A stretch of DNA of 30,384 nucleotides from Silene noctiflora (Eukaryota > Streptophyta > Magnoliopsida > Caryophyllales > Caryophyllaceae): the NCBI GenBank assembly GCA_009801015.1, contig VHZZ01000805.1, forward strand, positions 73,147 through 103,530. Direction: 5' to 3'. The number at the start of each line of letters is the position of its first letter. Within the stretch, counting starts at the first letter, position 1. This document shows positions 1-10,983 of this stretch, piece after piece. The notes under the pieces are model-generated. The model was not told where the DNA came from, ran no database searches, and worked only from the letters and a program-made list of their open reading frames with translations. A program made the translations under genes and the position numbers.

Positions 1-94
1 TCCCTTTGTTTGTGTCAAACAAACACCAACAAAGGAAATCAGTAACTTTGTTTCCCTTTCCCTTTCTTATAGACCTCCAACCAAACGCCCCCTA
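1..94. mobile_element. End of a hAT-type MITE, cut by the window edge
   Basis: The segment ends in AACCAAACGCCCCCTAA. Its reverse complement, starting GGGGGCGTTTGGTT, is the kind of terminus seen on hAT-type MITEs. Only one end is in the window, so the partner repeat and target duplication cannot be checked. Confidence 0.35.
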
Positions 95-108
95 AATGAC
101 TTGGCTTT

Positions 109-1505
109 AATAGCAGTTCATGGATTATACAACCGGATGTACAATGCTATTGTACACTGTTATTTTACATCCAAGGTTATTTTAGTATTTTTAAAATTAT
201 TTTATATAAAAAAAAGGTAACGTAATTCAATTTTCAATCTAATCCCTCTTCTCTCTATGACTGCTTCCATTTTTTCTAACTCCTCTTCATCTTCCTCCAT
301 CATACAGTTAATGAATCATCTTCTCCCTTAAATTTTTATAATTAATTGACTATGCAAAACAAATCATATGACGTGACTCGTGAGCATCATCTTGAAGAAA
401 TTTTTTCATCCAAAATTTTTAATGCATGAAAATAGTTGAAGCTCATATTCTTTTTATATTAGCCCGTATTCTTTTTACATTAACTCGTATTCTTATCTTA
501 ATAACTCGTATTTTAAAGCCCGTGATCCTTCTAAGCTCATATTCTTTTCGCATTGACTCGTATTCTTATCTTAATAGCTCGTATTCTTATGTGCTCATAT
601 TTTTAAGTTCGTGATCCTTTTAAGCTCGTATTTTTTTTTACATTTGCTCGTATTCTTATCTTAGTAGCTCGTATTCTTATGTGCTCGTATTTTTTAGTTC
701 GTATTCTTTTAATAATAGCTCGTATGATTAGTGTAGAAATTTACCTCAAAATATTATTAAGAGCATTTTTCCTTCTTGATGATAATGTAAATTGCTTTTC
801 GTTCCCCGAAATATAACTAAATGCGTTTTTCCCCTTGATGATGATGTCAATTGTTTCTGTTTCACCATTTTAGAATCAAAATAAGGGAGAAGGGAGAATG
901 GAGGTTTGTCGATTTATCGTTTAAGAGAAATTTAGAGAAGGGAAAGAGGAGAGTTTGTCGATTAAACAGAGGGAAAATGAGATGGGTAGGTTTTTTTTTT
1001 ATTGAGTTTTAAATGGTTTGATATACAATATATGGGCATGTTGTATAATGATATTATACAACAGGGTATAAGATCTTATTTGTGCTTTAATCGATAGGAG
1101 ATTCTACATTTCTACTAATTAATTCTCCTTTTATCCGATATATATTGTCCTTTATCCCATTTAATCATTTAAATCATGCAAACAGACCTAAACTTTACCT
1201 TAACAAAGTAAAGACAGGCCACTTGACAAGCACAATAAAATTTCCACAAATAGGATTATACTTCTAGTTGTATATAAGCATTGTACAACCAAGGTATAAG
1301 TATCTGAGCTTATGTGTATTTTTTCTTAGGTAATTCAAAGTTTATATAGTTTTATTGTGTAAATGGACGAGTTCAAATACTTTCTAATAAAGCTCATATT
1401 CTTTTAAATAAAACTCAAATACTTTATTACAAAGCTCAGATTCTACAACGTACAACTGATACATATGTTGGTATAGTCCATGAATTGAATTTCCGCTATA
1501 AAACT
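109..1505. mobile_element. Putative 1.4-kb TIR element without coding capacity
   Basis: The left end (TTAATAGCAGTTCATGGATT, then ATACAACC) matches the reverse complement of the right end at about 1466-1505 (TTATAGC, then an 8-base insertion, then ATTCATGGACTATACC). This gives imperfect terminal inverted repeats. Inner subterminal sequences such as TTGTACAA, TATAAGATCTTA and AGCTCATATTC also recur near both ends. No transposase-like frame is visible, so it would be non-autonomous. The boundaries are approximate and no clear target duplication was found. Confidence 0.4.
430..728. repeat. AGCTCGTATTCTT minisatellite
   Basis: About 18 imperfect copies of a 13-16 base unit (AGCTCGTATTCTTAT or AGCTCATATTCTTTT) follow each other. 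They are partly organised in higher-order blocks of about 60 bases with alternating CTCGTATTCTTATCTTAATA and GTGATCCTTCTAAG pieces. Scattered copies recur at 1387-1450, which ties the array to the 109-1505 element. The short frame through it encodes only low-complexity peptide and is not a gene. Confidence 0.75.
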
Positions 1506-1742
1506 AATTAGCTAGTTATTAGGAGGAGTAACCCTATTAATTTATAATGTGATACAACCTTTCTTCTCTAACGAAATTGTAACACTCAGTGGAGTTCTAT
1601 TCCAACAAGTCAATCTCAAATTTGTATAATTTTGATGGGTAATATATGCCGTATTTTTTATCAAAGAAGTCGCAGACTCACATTTCATTAATTAAGACGA
1701 AATATAATGCATAGTCCTTATGATTGATTTAAAAATTTTAAT

Positions 1743-1835
1743 TACTATCTTTATCTCAATCGTTTGTTTGATTTTTATATTCTTTTTGAAGGTATTTTAA
1801 TTAAAAGTAAATAAATTATTAGAATGGAGGGAGTA
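1743..1835. mobile_element. Stowaway-like MITE
   Basis: A 93-bp AT-rich element. Its right end reads, reversed, TACTCCCTCCATTCTAATAA, the classic Stowaway terminus. Its left end TACTATCTTTATCTCAATCG is a decayed partner. TA dinucleotides border both sides, as expected for TA target duplication. Confidence 0.65.
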
Positions 1836-2280
1836 GAAAGATTTCACATAAATATATCATGCGATGCTTCCTATAGGCCATATGATAAGTTACTATTTTT
1901 TTACATCCGATAATTTATTATGTACTCCATTTATATATGACTCAGTTTTAGAATAAATAATTTATTAATTTTACGTTCGGCATGTATAATTGTTTATTTT
2001 CAAGTATATTTTATCATAAGTTATTTATTTTCCATAAGATATCCATCATAATTATATAACTAATCGAACACCCATTATCCACAAACCTCGTATGTTCATA
2101 CATTGCGTAAGAGAAATGAGGAAGACCATGATCAACCAGAAACTTCATGGATTTTGTCAAAAACATGAAAAAGATGTAAGATTGCCATATCTACTATCTT
2201 GACTCTTGATATCGACTGCTTTTAAAATGACTTGACATTATTGTGTCTTTAAACTTACAAGTATACAACTCCAACAATCC
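1836..2280. other. Intergenic AT-rich stretch, nothing recognised
   Basis: AT-rich sequence with no convincing frame, RNA gene or clear repeat end. Confidence 0.5.
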
Positions 2281-2456
2281 GTGGCGGATTTAGGAGGGTT
2301 ACCAGGGGTGATCGTCCCCATTAGATATTGAGAATTTCGAATTTCGAATTTCATAGTTAGAATTTATAAAAAATTTCAAAATTTACTTTATAGCATTATC
2401 AGTTTGTCCCTGCTGAAATTTTTCATCCCTTCTAACGGAGAATCCTGGCTCAGCCA
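2281..2456. mobile_element. GTGGCGGA-type MITE (degenerate)
   Basis: It starts GTGGCGGATTTAGGAGGG and ends, reversed, GGCTGAGCCAGGATTCTCCG, an imperfect inverted pair of the common plant (A)GTGGCGGAGCCAGG terminus. A second copy lies in intron 2 of the ACR gene (12908-13037). The interior is AT-rich and non-coding. Confidence 0.5.
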
Positions 2457-3136
2457 ATCCGGCACAGCCAACAACTAGTAGTAGTAAACTTATTAGTGCA
2501 GCTGTAAATGTCCAAAATTGGTTGTACTATTTTCATATAGTTATTCTACAAGTGGCGCACCTATTAATCCACACAATTCTATATACTGTTCATCATTTAG
2601 ATATTTCCTGGAAATTTAACATATAAATTCCATTTTTCTACTTTCGTAGTTTACACAATTACACCGACGTTTTGTCCTATTTGTCTACAACTAGTGATAA
2701 TATTTTTATGATTACGTTTTTTGGAAGGGCACATCCTAAGTTGAAACCTGAAAAATAGGTAAAAACTAAAAAATTAACTAAAACATGATAATATAGCTGA
2801 AAATTAAAAGTTGATAAGGTAACCGATTATGTAAAAAATGTTTGGTAAACTAGCTAAGAAACTAGTTGATTTTGGTGAAATGACGTAAAATGATATACTC
2901 CGTAGTAATTATTTAATTTCATGGACTAAACGAGTAAAAAGGAAGATCAAATGAATCAGGTAGGTGATTTCTCAAATGATACTAAGTAACTTTTCATTTC
3001 AAATAACTTGTTTGGTTAAATAATGTATTTGTCAAACAGATCAGACAAACACTTAGTAACTAAAAATTTGGTCAAATAGGCTACTTTGGTAAATTAAGTT
3101 ACCTGAAAATTTGAAATGTCTTATCAAACAGAGGCT
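2457..3136. other. Intergenic; possible decayed MITEs
   Basis: No gene. The part 2720-3135 contains repeated GTTTGGTAAA, GTTTGGTTAAAT and TTATCAAACAGAGGC pieces typical of old hAT-type MITE ends, but a clean pair of termini could not be drawn. Confidence 0.35.
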
Positions 3137-3246
3137 AAGAGTGTTTAAATGAAAGTGTGAAAATAAATATCATGTAAAATTGAAATAATAACAGTTTTTC
3201 AATTTCAATATTATATTTATGTCAAACTTTTCATTTAAGTACTCTT
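3137..3246. mobile_element. Foldback (near-palindromic) MITE, 110 bp
   Basis: The left half (AAGAGTGTTTAAATGAAAGT and onward) pairs with the right half read in reverse (AAGAGTACTTAAATGAAAAG and onward) across almost the whole length, leaving a tiny loop. It is flanked by TA/TTA. This is a hairpin MITE of Tourist or Stowaway size; the superfamily is not certain. Confidence 0.65.
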
Positions 3247-3962
3247 AACATATGCTCATATGACACATTTTAGAAAAACCGTTAATACAATTATTTCATT
3301 ATTTACTGAAGAAGTTAAACTCAAACTAATGACTAAGTAGTACTCCGAATTTCGTTACAATTAATACTCTCTCTCATCCTAACCAAAGGTAACACTTACC
3401 TCATTCGGACCATCCAAACCAAACTACCCATTCCTTTTTTGGTAAAAAAATATTACCAAAGACTCCTCATAGAGCCCTTATTATTTACATGCAATGTCAT
3501 TATATTTGTGGCCCTCCGCCCCTCCTTTAATCAACTAACAAACAACAATAATGTCATTTGACTATCATAGGGAGACCGGAGACTCTTCATTTTGCAATAA
3601 TAACTTTATAATGCCTCTAGACTAAAAGCTAATTACATGTGAATGTAATAATAATTTTATTTTGTACTCATAAAAGAGTATTTTATTTTAACTAACTTAG
3701 TTAGTAAAATTACGGAAAATTGTACTTATAACCTGAATTCTTATATTCTTATATAAGGTGTGAAATACTAACCATTTGGTTAAATTTCCGTTATTCTTTA
3801 CGTTCTTGACTTTGGTGTTATTAGCACATATTATTAGTGTATGTACCACAATAAATAAATTAGATTCGGCGGTTCGGCCACATGCAAATTTGGCGTTTGA
3901 AAGCGACAACTAAAAAGAATGAATCAAATGCTGTGATTCCCACAATTTAGCAATTCACAAAT
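3247..3962. other. Intergenic, nothing firm
   Basis: AT-rich. At about 3365-3410 the sequence TACTCTCTCTCATCCTAACC resembles one Stowaway end, but no partner end is seen. A 70-codon minus-strand frame at 3697-3909 shows no recognisable feature. Confidence 0.35.
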
Positions 3963-4133
3963 TCTAAGACAGAGATATCCGTGTTATATCCGTGTTAAAC
4001 TTAAGACGGATCAAGTATATTCATATACGATGAATAAGACAAATACATAATACATAGGAAATTCATCCATACAAGTGGTGTATTACTTGACCGATTTTAT
4101 TCTTAAAACATAGATATATCCGTCTTAAGAGAG
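3963..4133. mobile_element. TTAAGACGGAT-type foldback MITE
   Basis: The left arm (CTAAGACAGAGATATCC through CTTAAGACGGATCAAG) pairs with the reversed right arm (CTTAAGACGGATATATC through AATCGGTCAAG). Imperfect arms of about 60 bases surround a short loop. The same CTTAAGACGG motif forms the small palindrome at 7700-7769. Confidence 0.55.
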
Positions 4134-5157
4134 ACTTAACGTTAACAATTAGGGTGATGAACACTTACATGTTGTTGGAGGACACACTCATACACCCACT
4201 TTGATACGTACTCTTAGCTTACTTGGTAAGGAGCCAACCTTTAGCGATTAGGCCAGCTCATGTCAACGATTCTAACATGATCTATCAAGAATCTACTCCT
4301 TATCAACATCATAAAAGAAGGGTTTGCTGATTCAACTTTGTCCAATCGTGTTTCTCTAACATAACATGTATTGTCACTACTATTAACTGATATGCTCTTT
4401 ACGGAGCATCACGGGTTACTTACTTATAACGGTTGTAATTTATAACGGAGGGTGAATGGTCAATCACTTTCGAAAGTGTTGATTTAAATAATTTTATACT
4501 CTCGTTGTAAACGAGAAATTATGTTTTGGTGTAATTATTTATGCTATTAATCTTGCTTAAAACCATAGTATATTAAGAAATCTTATTTAATTTTATTATG
4601 TGAGTCATGTTAAATTAAGACGTGAATCCATATTTGATAAACATTTCTTTTCGTTGTTTACAGAAAAATATTTGACCTGCAAACACTTCAATTAAATTTT
4701 AATTCCTCAAAAAGCAAAATTCAACGTTAAAAAAAAAAATTTTCATAGTATTTTTCTTTTTCGCCAAATGCTTCTTATAACTTTTTTTTTTAACCAATTT
4801 AACACTTTTCATCAACTTATTGGTGTTATTTCAACAGGAAAAATACTTTTGTAAAAGTTTTTAGTTTTCGTCCACGTTGAATAAGTAGGACAAACATGTC
4901 ACAAATAAGCACAAAATCAGCTACAATCAATTTTCAATTTTTTTTTGTAATGTCTATTCACTTATAGTATTTGTTTCAGACTTTATTAGTTCAATAATAA
5001 TAGTAATATGTGTACCTATGCAATGTATATCAAGTGACATAATATTGCACTAGAACCAACCATTATGAAAAATCGTTTTCTAAACCTTAAAGGGAAAAGT
5101 AGTGGCAATTATATTTGGCATAAGAAGAATGAGCACGCTATTATGTACTACAACTAC
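4134..5157. other. Intergenic, nothing recognised
   Basis: About 1 kb of AT-rich sequence with several poly-A and poly-T runs and no gene, RNA or element end that I can support. Confidence 0.45.
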
Positions 5158-5365
5158 TACTCTCCGGCCGATCAATTATTTACTTTTGATTTTAACACAG
5201 AGATTATAAAAAGAGAAGGAAACCAATTATTGGATGACAAGTAAATCGAATTGAGTGTAGAAGATCAAATTGTCTATCGAAGACATTCCCAACATAGAAA
5301 GGTAAACAATTGACTGAGACACATAAAATAGAGTAGGTAAATAAATCACCGAGACTAAGGGAGCA
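5158..5365. mobile_element. Stowaway-like MITE, possibly with a nested end
   Basis: The left end TACTCTCCGGCCGATCAATT and the reversed right end TGCTCCCTTAGTCTCGGTGA fit Stowaway termini, followed on both sides by ATTTACTTTT/ATTTACC. An extra internal right-type end (AGGTAAACAATTGACTGAGAC) at about 5299-5319 suggests one copy nested in, or duplicated within, another. Confidence 0.55.
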
Positions 5366-5560
5366 GCCCTATTCTTTTCAGCTGAAACGAGCTGAACTGA
5401 ATTGAATGAAGTTGAGATGAACTAAAGTAAATTATATGTAGTTGAGCTGAAATGAATGGAGTTAAATTAAGAGTTAATTTGTGAAGAGATGAATCGAATA
5501 AAATTGACTTATAGCTGAATTAAATTAAAATGAGCTGAAATTAAACGAGAAAGATCAAAT
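5366..5560. mobile_element. TTCAG/CTGAA-rich MITE, right end lost
   Basis: It begins GCCCTATTCTTTTCAGCTGA directly after the Stowaway-like MITE. The interior repeats GAGCTGAA, TGAACT and TGAAATGAA. This is the same family as 7571-7665 and 8297-8507. The expected right end (AAGAACAGGGC-like) is not visible, so the copy is truncated or decayed. Confidence 0.5.
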
Positions 5561-6882
5561 CTTAATAAAATTGAATTATTCTCCATGCAAATGGGAGCAT
5601 AATTTGGTCGGCAATAATAATCAAACATATAGTTTTCATGACAAAAATAATAACATCATCAAGATAATTTAGGTAATACAATTAATTTTCCACGTAGCAT
5701 TAGAAGAATACTCCACGTAAATGACTTGTTTATCACTTTTTAAGGGATAAGAAGATACGAGGATATATATATAGAGAGTTGGGGGTAAAATTGGAAAATG
5801 AATTTTACTTCTTTAAATGGTTGAAAAGGCATCATATTCCAAATTGCTAATCTTCCAACTAGTTGGAATATATATTTTGATCTTTTTGGACCATTTTAGG
5901 TTCATTATGTCCTACTTCCAACTTGTTTTGAAGTTGACTTCTCCATTTTTGGCTACAAATTTTACGGTGGTGGGTAGATATTCTTAGCAAGCATCTCCTT
6001 GCATAGTTGCATGTACAGGTGGTCACCGGTTCGACTTGGAGGCGGCATGGATTTGTCCACTTGATTTTAAACAGGCCCGTGGTAAGCAGGGCAGATCGAG
6101 ATGGGTTGGTTCAGGTTTAATTTGACTCTCAACAAACTAGTGGGGTGGGTCTGGCAGTACTGGTGTATTAAGATATCAACTCTTCGTAACACTTTTTTTT
6201 TTTTTTTAGATGAGTCCTAAGAGCGATTTTGATACTGTCGGGATTGGATAACTCAGGTCAAGAGTATCACTTTTCAAGATTTTATTAACTAAGTTAGTTG
6301 GCATATACATATTATTGTGAATTTGTGATGGACTGATCATATAAGGTTCATACTAAATCTCTATAGGATGCATGGAGCCAAAAAAACAATTTGCTTAATT
6401 AGATTTTCAAATAACACATGGAGTAAACGTATTTTAATTGATAAATACTTCACTTAGTCAACATATTTTAATTGATAGATACCAATATCAACATTATGCT
6501 TAAATTAGCTTTTCGACTAACACTTGGGAGTAAAAAAAAAAGTGAGTTAACCCATTGGCGGAAGCAAAGGTTTAAAAGGTAGAAATGGCTCCTCGTCTCC
6601 TTGAGGAATTGCAGGATAAAGCAAGATTCTAGACAATCGAATTAAAGGATTCTTGTTCGAATCAAATGATTACATACAAAATAGTGGAAGGATATTAACA
6701 TATGCCTCGTATGATATAACCCAAAGAAAGAATCGTTAATGTCTTATCTCACATGCCTAATTTATATCTTAAATTAATATTTTTATTCCTAGCAAAATGT
6801 AACCAAAAGCCAAAATTTGAAAAGACAGTAAGCAATTGACAAAAATGATATGAATACTCATAAAACAATATCATGTTATAAT
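5561..6882. other. Intergenic; scattered repeat fragments
   Basis: No gene. The segment 5990-6180 has higher GC and dispersed-repeat character (GGTGGTCACCGGTTCGAC, GGTGGGTCTGGCAGTACTGG). A lone ATTGGCGGAAGCAAAGGTT at about 6555 resembles one end of the GTGGCGGA-type MITE. The rest is AT-rich. Confidence 0.35.
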
Positions 6883-6976
6883 TACTCTCGCTCATTCCAC
6901 AAATTCTTTACTTTTTTATTCTTTTATAAGGAGTATTTTAATAAAATGCAGATAATCAAATAAATAAGAGGGAGTA
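6883..6976. mobile_element. Stowaway-like MITE
   Basis: A 94-bp element: left end TACTCTCGCTCATTCCACAA, right end reversed TACTCCCTCTTATTTATTTG, AT-rich middle, TA on both flanks. Confidence 0.6.
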
Positions 6977-7263
6977 TATCAGTATATCACGATGAGACAC
7001 GGATAAAGGTTTAACGTTTTAGAATTATCTTTTAACTAGAGATATACAAAGAGGCGAGTTATGGGCTGACAATTTACGATATGAATGCTTAAAAATTAAG
7101 CTAACACAATTATACATTTATACGCCAATACGAGTTTGAAGTCAATTATTCTTTCTTTTAAAAAATAAATAGTAGAATTGAAAATAAGAGTAACGTGTGC
7201 AGAAAACAAGTAGCTCACACGGAAAATGCCATCATATATACCGGCAATCTTCCGACCAGTCCT
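6977..7263. other. Intergenic, nothing recognised
   Basis: AT-rich sequence between a Stowaway-like MITE and the ACGT-motif cluster. No frame or repeat end can be supported. Confidence 0.4.
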
Positions 7264-7430
7264 CACGTGCCGTCCCTAAACCGTACTCTTTCTTTCAACT
7301 GTTCGTTTAATCTCTACTCAACAGTCAACTCACGTGCCGTTTGAGATTACTGAGTCTCTTCCCTTACCGCGGGTAGTTTTTTTTAACTGCTCCATTCCTC
7401 CAATAGCACCCCGTCACGTCACGTCACGTT
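7264..7430. promoter_or_regulatory. Cluster of G-box/ACGT-core motifs without a gene
   Basis: Two CACGTG G-boxes, each in the context CTCACGTGCCGT (7264-7269 and 7331-7336), are followed by three ACGT cores spaced exactly 5 bp apart (7416, 7421, 7426, within GTCACGTCACGTCACGTT). The stretch is visibly less AT-rich than its surroundings. ACGT cores are known bZIP and bHLH binding sites in plants. No start codon with a credible gene follows on either strand, so a promoter role is inference. It may be a relic promoter or part of an old transposon. Confidence 0.3.
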
Positions 7431-7570
7431 ATTAAAGCAATTGGATACTTGGATAATTAAAAGTGTAAAACCACTTATAAAAGATACTCCGTTATTATAA
7501 ACTGCTAAAAAACACATTTACGTTTATGTAATAAAATATGACAACTAATTAGATAGTTCTGTCAAATATT

Positions 7571-7665
7571 AAGCCTTGTTCTTTTTCGCTAAAAGCGGTA
7601 AAACTGAGTTGAACATAATTTAATAGAATTGGGTTGAACTGAACTGAAATATAATAGGGTCTAAG
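7571..7665. mobile_element. Short TTCAG-type MITE (95 bp)
   Basis: The left end AAGCCTTGTTCTTTTTCGCT and reversed right end TTAGACCCTATTATATTTCA are imperfect versions of the GGCCCTGTTCTTTT terminus. The middle contains GAACTGAACTGAA. Confidence 0.5.
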
Positions 7666-7699
7666 TGATTGTACACTAATATTTTCGTAAACACAAATT

Positions 7700-7769
7700 C
7701 TTATTTAAGACGGCCACTATCCGTCTTAACTCTTAAGCTTAAGACGAATAGTGACCGTCTTAAGCAAGA
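7700..7769. repeat. TTAAGACGG palindrome
   Basis: The arm TTAAGACGGCCACTATCCGT pairs with reversed TTAAGACGGTCACTATTCGT around a 9-base spacer. It could form a hairpin and resembles the ends of the 3963-4133 element brought together, so it may be an internally deleted copy. Confidence 0.6.
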
Positions 7770-7831
7770 CTTTATGTTTTGTAAAATGGTTGCATAGAAC
7801 TTAGAAGGCTCTTTTATAGTGTTTTAATGAT

Positions 7832-8236
7832 GGGTTAATTCTCATGTTACCCATGAGGTTTACAATTTTTTTCCCTAAATACCCCTACTTTTGTTAAAAA
7901 ACAATAGATCAATAGGTCACGATTTTTTCCCCATAAGTTTATTCGTTCAGTTTGAAAAAAAAGAAAAAAAAAACGTTTTTTTCTGACATCTTAGAACGGA
8001 GTTATGGCTTGTAATTAAAGTTTATTCGTTCGAGAAATGTAGATTAACTTTTATTTTCGATCACATACGCAGAAATTGAAGGTTTTTTTTCCAAAATAAT
8101 TGTCTTTACGTGATCTACAAATTTAGAAAAAGAATCGTGACTAAGAGATATGATCAGTTAAAGTAATTTTTCAGAAAAGTAGGGTTATTTGGGGGAAAAA
8201 TGCAAAATTCAGGGATACAATGGAAATTATCCCTTT
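7832..8236. mobile_element. MITE with long terminal inverted repeats
   Basis: The left arm (GGGTTAATTCTCATGTTACC, continuing to AAATACCCCTACTTTTGT) pairs over about 60 bases with the reversed right arm (GGGATAATTTCCATTGTATC, continuing to AATAACCCTACTTTTCTG). The interior is non-coding. Arm length suggests a Mutator-type MITE, but no 9-bp target duplication was recognised. Confidence 0.5.
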
Positions 8237-8296
8237 GAAAAATTATTATCAGCACTACTTTTATCGAATATTTAATCGTGTTCCTTATAACAGTTA

Positions 8297-8507
8297 AGGC
8301 CCTGTTTTTTGGACTTTTGAACTTAATTTTAGCTCATTTCAGTTTAGTTCGGCTATATTGAGTTCAGTTCAGTTCAGCTTCAATCAGTTAAGATCAGTTC
8401 AGTTCAACTTTTCTCTTTGCAAATTAATTCTTACTTCAGTTCAGTTCAGCTCCATTAAATTCAGTTAAGTTCCATTAAGTTCAGTTCAGTTCAAAAGAAC
8501 ATGGCCT
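8297..8507. mobile_element. TTCAG-type MITE, complete
   Basis: The left end AAGGCCCTGTTTTTTGGACT and reversed right end TAGGCCATGTTCTTTTGAAC form inverted repeats. The interior is a run of GTTCAGTTCAG and TCCATTAAGTTCAG units. The termini suggest a hAT-like MITE. Its right border lies directly beside the 5-bp target duplication of the following solo LTR. Confidence 0.6.
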
Positions 8508-9444
8508 AAAAGTGTAACACCCCCATACGGCCATACCCCAAGGCACCTTATCAAAGTGCTACCATCTCGATTACCCGAGGTAATGTACATCACATAAACC
8601 ATAATGAAACATAATTTAAAGGTTAACTTTAATAAACTGATTACAAGTCTTCAAAAGTACCAATGCAAAATGAAATCCCAAACTGTGATAACACGATAAA
8701 ACAAAGTATGCAGAAGCTAGGCTACTAAGGACTGGCGATGACCCTGCCCTGCCAATTCCCGCATCAACATAAACAAAGATAACCATCATCATCTGCTAAA
8801 CCAACTGCTCACCATCCCCGAATAGATCACCACGGTTTTGAAAACAGAAACGGGGTCAATCAACTATACAATAATATGAAATGGCAAAACATAAACATGA
8901 ACATCCACGGTAACCATCTCCAATACCTCCGAACTTCATAGTAACCAGTAACCGACTACACACCAAGGTGTGTAGCCCTGCCAGATTACCCATCGCAACA
9001 GGTAATCCACGCCGCCAGTGGGGACCACAGCCTTAACCATCAAAATTTCCGCTCACGCATGAGCGAACCCAAGTCCATTAATGTGTCCATCCCCTTGCAT
9101 CGAGAAATACAAGAGGCGAACAATGGGGATGAGACCATCTCTCGCAATGGCTTACAATACCAACTCCAAACTCCAACAAGAACATCCATATCATAAACAT
9201 AACCATAAACATATCATAAAACAGTAGCAAAAATCGTCACATCATAATACATATCATTCTACAGCCAACTGAGTAGGAAAACCCTACTTGATAAGCAACT
9301 CCGGCAATCAAAGCACAGAAATCAGAAAGTTTCTTCTATGAAGTCTCCTCCTATAACATAATTAAGTAATCAAAACAACGAACAAGGCAATCTAATCCCA
9401 AAATCCCCAAATACGCAAATCAGGGTTTCATTAAACTTACAACC

Positions 9445-9903
9445 AATGTTGTTAGGATCGGGATTCTACTTTGGATTGATGGGGAAAGTAGGATCGAATC
9501 GGTAGAATCGCAAGATTCTACAAACTCACTAAATATAATTTTTTATTTGGTAAAAACATATAATTGAAGAGCAAAACACTTATTTATTAATATTTATTCA
9601 TAAAATATTGGTAATTAATGGTTTTAGTATCATTGTATGAACATGTTTCTACAACTTACACGAAGTTTTGATTTTACGGTGTCATTATATAATAATATAT
9701 ATTAATATTTTTATTATGGAATCGGATCGTAGGATCGTAAAATCGTAGGATCGTGTTATGATCCCATCTCTAGAAATTTTCAAATTAATAGAATCGTAAG
9801 ATTCTACAACCCTGATAAAATCGTAGAATCCAGGATCGGTCAAGCATTTTCAGATCGTAAAATCGTAGAATCGTTGGATCGAATCGCGATTTTGACAACA
9901 ATG
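9445..9903. mobile_element. Mutator-like MITE nested in the solo LTR
   Basis: The left end AATGTTGTTAGGATCGGGAT and reversed right end CATTGTTGTCAAAATCGCGA form inverted repeats. The subterminal parts are filled with GGATCGTA, AATCGTAGAATC and similar units in both orientations. Flanking CTTACAAC at 9436-9443 and 9904-9911 (8 of 9 bases shared) fits a Mutator-size target duplication. The centre is AT-rich and non-coding. Confidence 0.6.
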
Positions 9904-10105
9904 CTTACAACAATACCATAAAGACTAGATCAAAGACTTACCGAAAAGATTACAAAGGCAAAGGTGTGAAAATCCCCAACAAAAGATGAATTAACGCCTC
10001 AGATTGATAGGAAATAGAAGGGAGCAGTTCTACGTTGTTTGGTTTGTAAAAAGATGATTTGAGAAATGTTCTAAAGTTAAAAAACAAATAACACTGCTTC
10101 ACGTT

Positions 10106-10117
10106 CTATTTATATCA
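10106..10117 (-). promoter_or_regulatory. TATA box of the solo LTR
   Basis: Read on the minus strand the sequence is GATATAAATAGA, about 190 bp from the LTR start at 10298. A TATA element here is where an LTR promoter is expected and is the main argument for minus orientation. Confidence 0.4.
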
Positions 10118-10303
10118 AGTCGCGTAAAAACCCGTAACGAATCAGACACTCGGTCGAGTACGAGACACTCGACCGAGTACATCTCACTCGACCGAGTGCT
10201 AACACACTCGTTCGAATTCACAACAAACAGAACACTGACAGACCACCAAACCAGCTACTCGGTCGAGTAGCCTAAGGTCACAAATCCGATGTATTACAAA
10301 AAG

Positions 10304-10515
10304 TCACTCCCTTTAAGTTCAGTTCAGATTTTATAAGTTCAGTTCAGATCAGTTCATATCCTATATGTTCAGTCCAAATTCTATAAATTCAGTTCAGATC
10401 CTATAAGTTAGAAAAGTTTAGATCTTATAAGTTCAATTCAGAAAAATTTAGATCCTAAAAGTTTAGTTAAAAAAAGTTCAGATCCTATAAATTCTGTTTA
10501 GAAAAATGCAAAAAA
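10304..10515. repeat. TTCAGATCCTATAAG minisatellite, left block
   Basis: Imperfect copies of a 15-35 base unit built from TTCAGATCCTATAA and GTTCAGTTCAG. It starts just after the solo LTR and stops at the hAT-type MITE at 10521. It continues in character at 11636-12040, so the array was probably larger before other sequence came in. Confidence 0.7.
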
Positions 10516-10520
10516 TTTAT

Positions 10521-10983
10521 GGGGGTGTTTGGCCTTGCTTATAAAAGAGTTTTTCCTTTTCATAAGAACTTTTTCATAAACTACTTTTATAGAAAATTGT
10601 AAGTGTTTGGCCAAATTTTTAAAAAAGCTGTTTTTTCATTGTTTGATACGTTTGGCCAATTAGTGAACAATTTTTGTTTTGCTTTTTAAGAATATCACAT
10701 ATATCCCAAATATTATCATTTTAATGAAATTTATAGTGACGGAATTGAAAATATTATGAATAGTTACTCAAATATTATTTTTGGCATGTAATAGAATCTT
10801 ACGAATACAAAAAAAGTTAGAAGTAGGAGTAGAAACACCAATTTGCTACTTCTACTTCTAGTGGCTTAAAATGTAGTTTATGACTTTTTAAAAGTAGTTT
10901 TAAACTACCTAAAAAATAGTATTTGACCTAATTTCTACTTTTTCATTTACAAACGCACTTCTAAAGCTTGGCCAAACAGCACC
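10521..10983. mobile_element. hAT-type MITE (GGGTGTTTGGCC ends)
   Basis: The left end GGGGGTGTTTGGCCTTGCTT and reversed right end GGTGCTGTTTGGCCAAGCTT are good inverted repeats. Subterminal TATAAAAGAGTTTTT and ACTTTTTAAAAGTAGTTT add further dyad structure. The interior is non-coding. TAT/TATG flanks are too short to call a target duplication. Confidence 0.7.

Larger units (their letters stand above)
8513..10298 (-). mobile_element. Solo LTR of a large LTR retrotransposon
   Basis: The segment begins TGTAACACCCCC and ends GTATTACA (TG...CA) and is bordered by identical 5-bp direct repeats AAAAG at 8508-8512 and 10299-10303. No primer-binding site, pol sequence or second LTR is present, so this is a solo LTR left by recombination between two LTRs. 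Minus orientation is inferred from a TATA-like ATATAAATA about 190 bp inside the right end and from GGGTGTTACA being a common 3' end of plant Gypsy LTRs. The LTR contains CTCGGTCGAGTAG-type short palindromic repeats at 10150-10270 and a nested MITE at 9445-9903, without which it would be about 1.33 kb. The Gypsy assignment is inference. Confidence 0.8.

Noticed and set aside
430..728. CRISPR-like array
   Set aside because: Units are contiguous and degenerate without unique spacers, and the DNA is from a plant nucleus.
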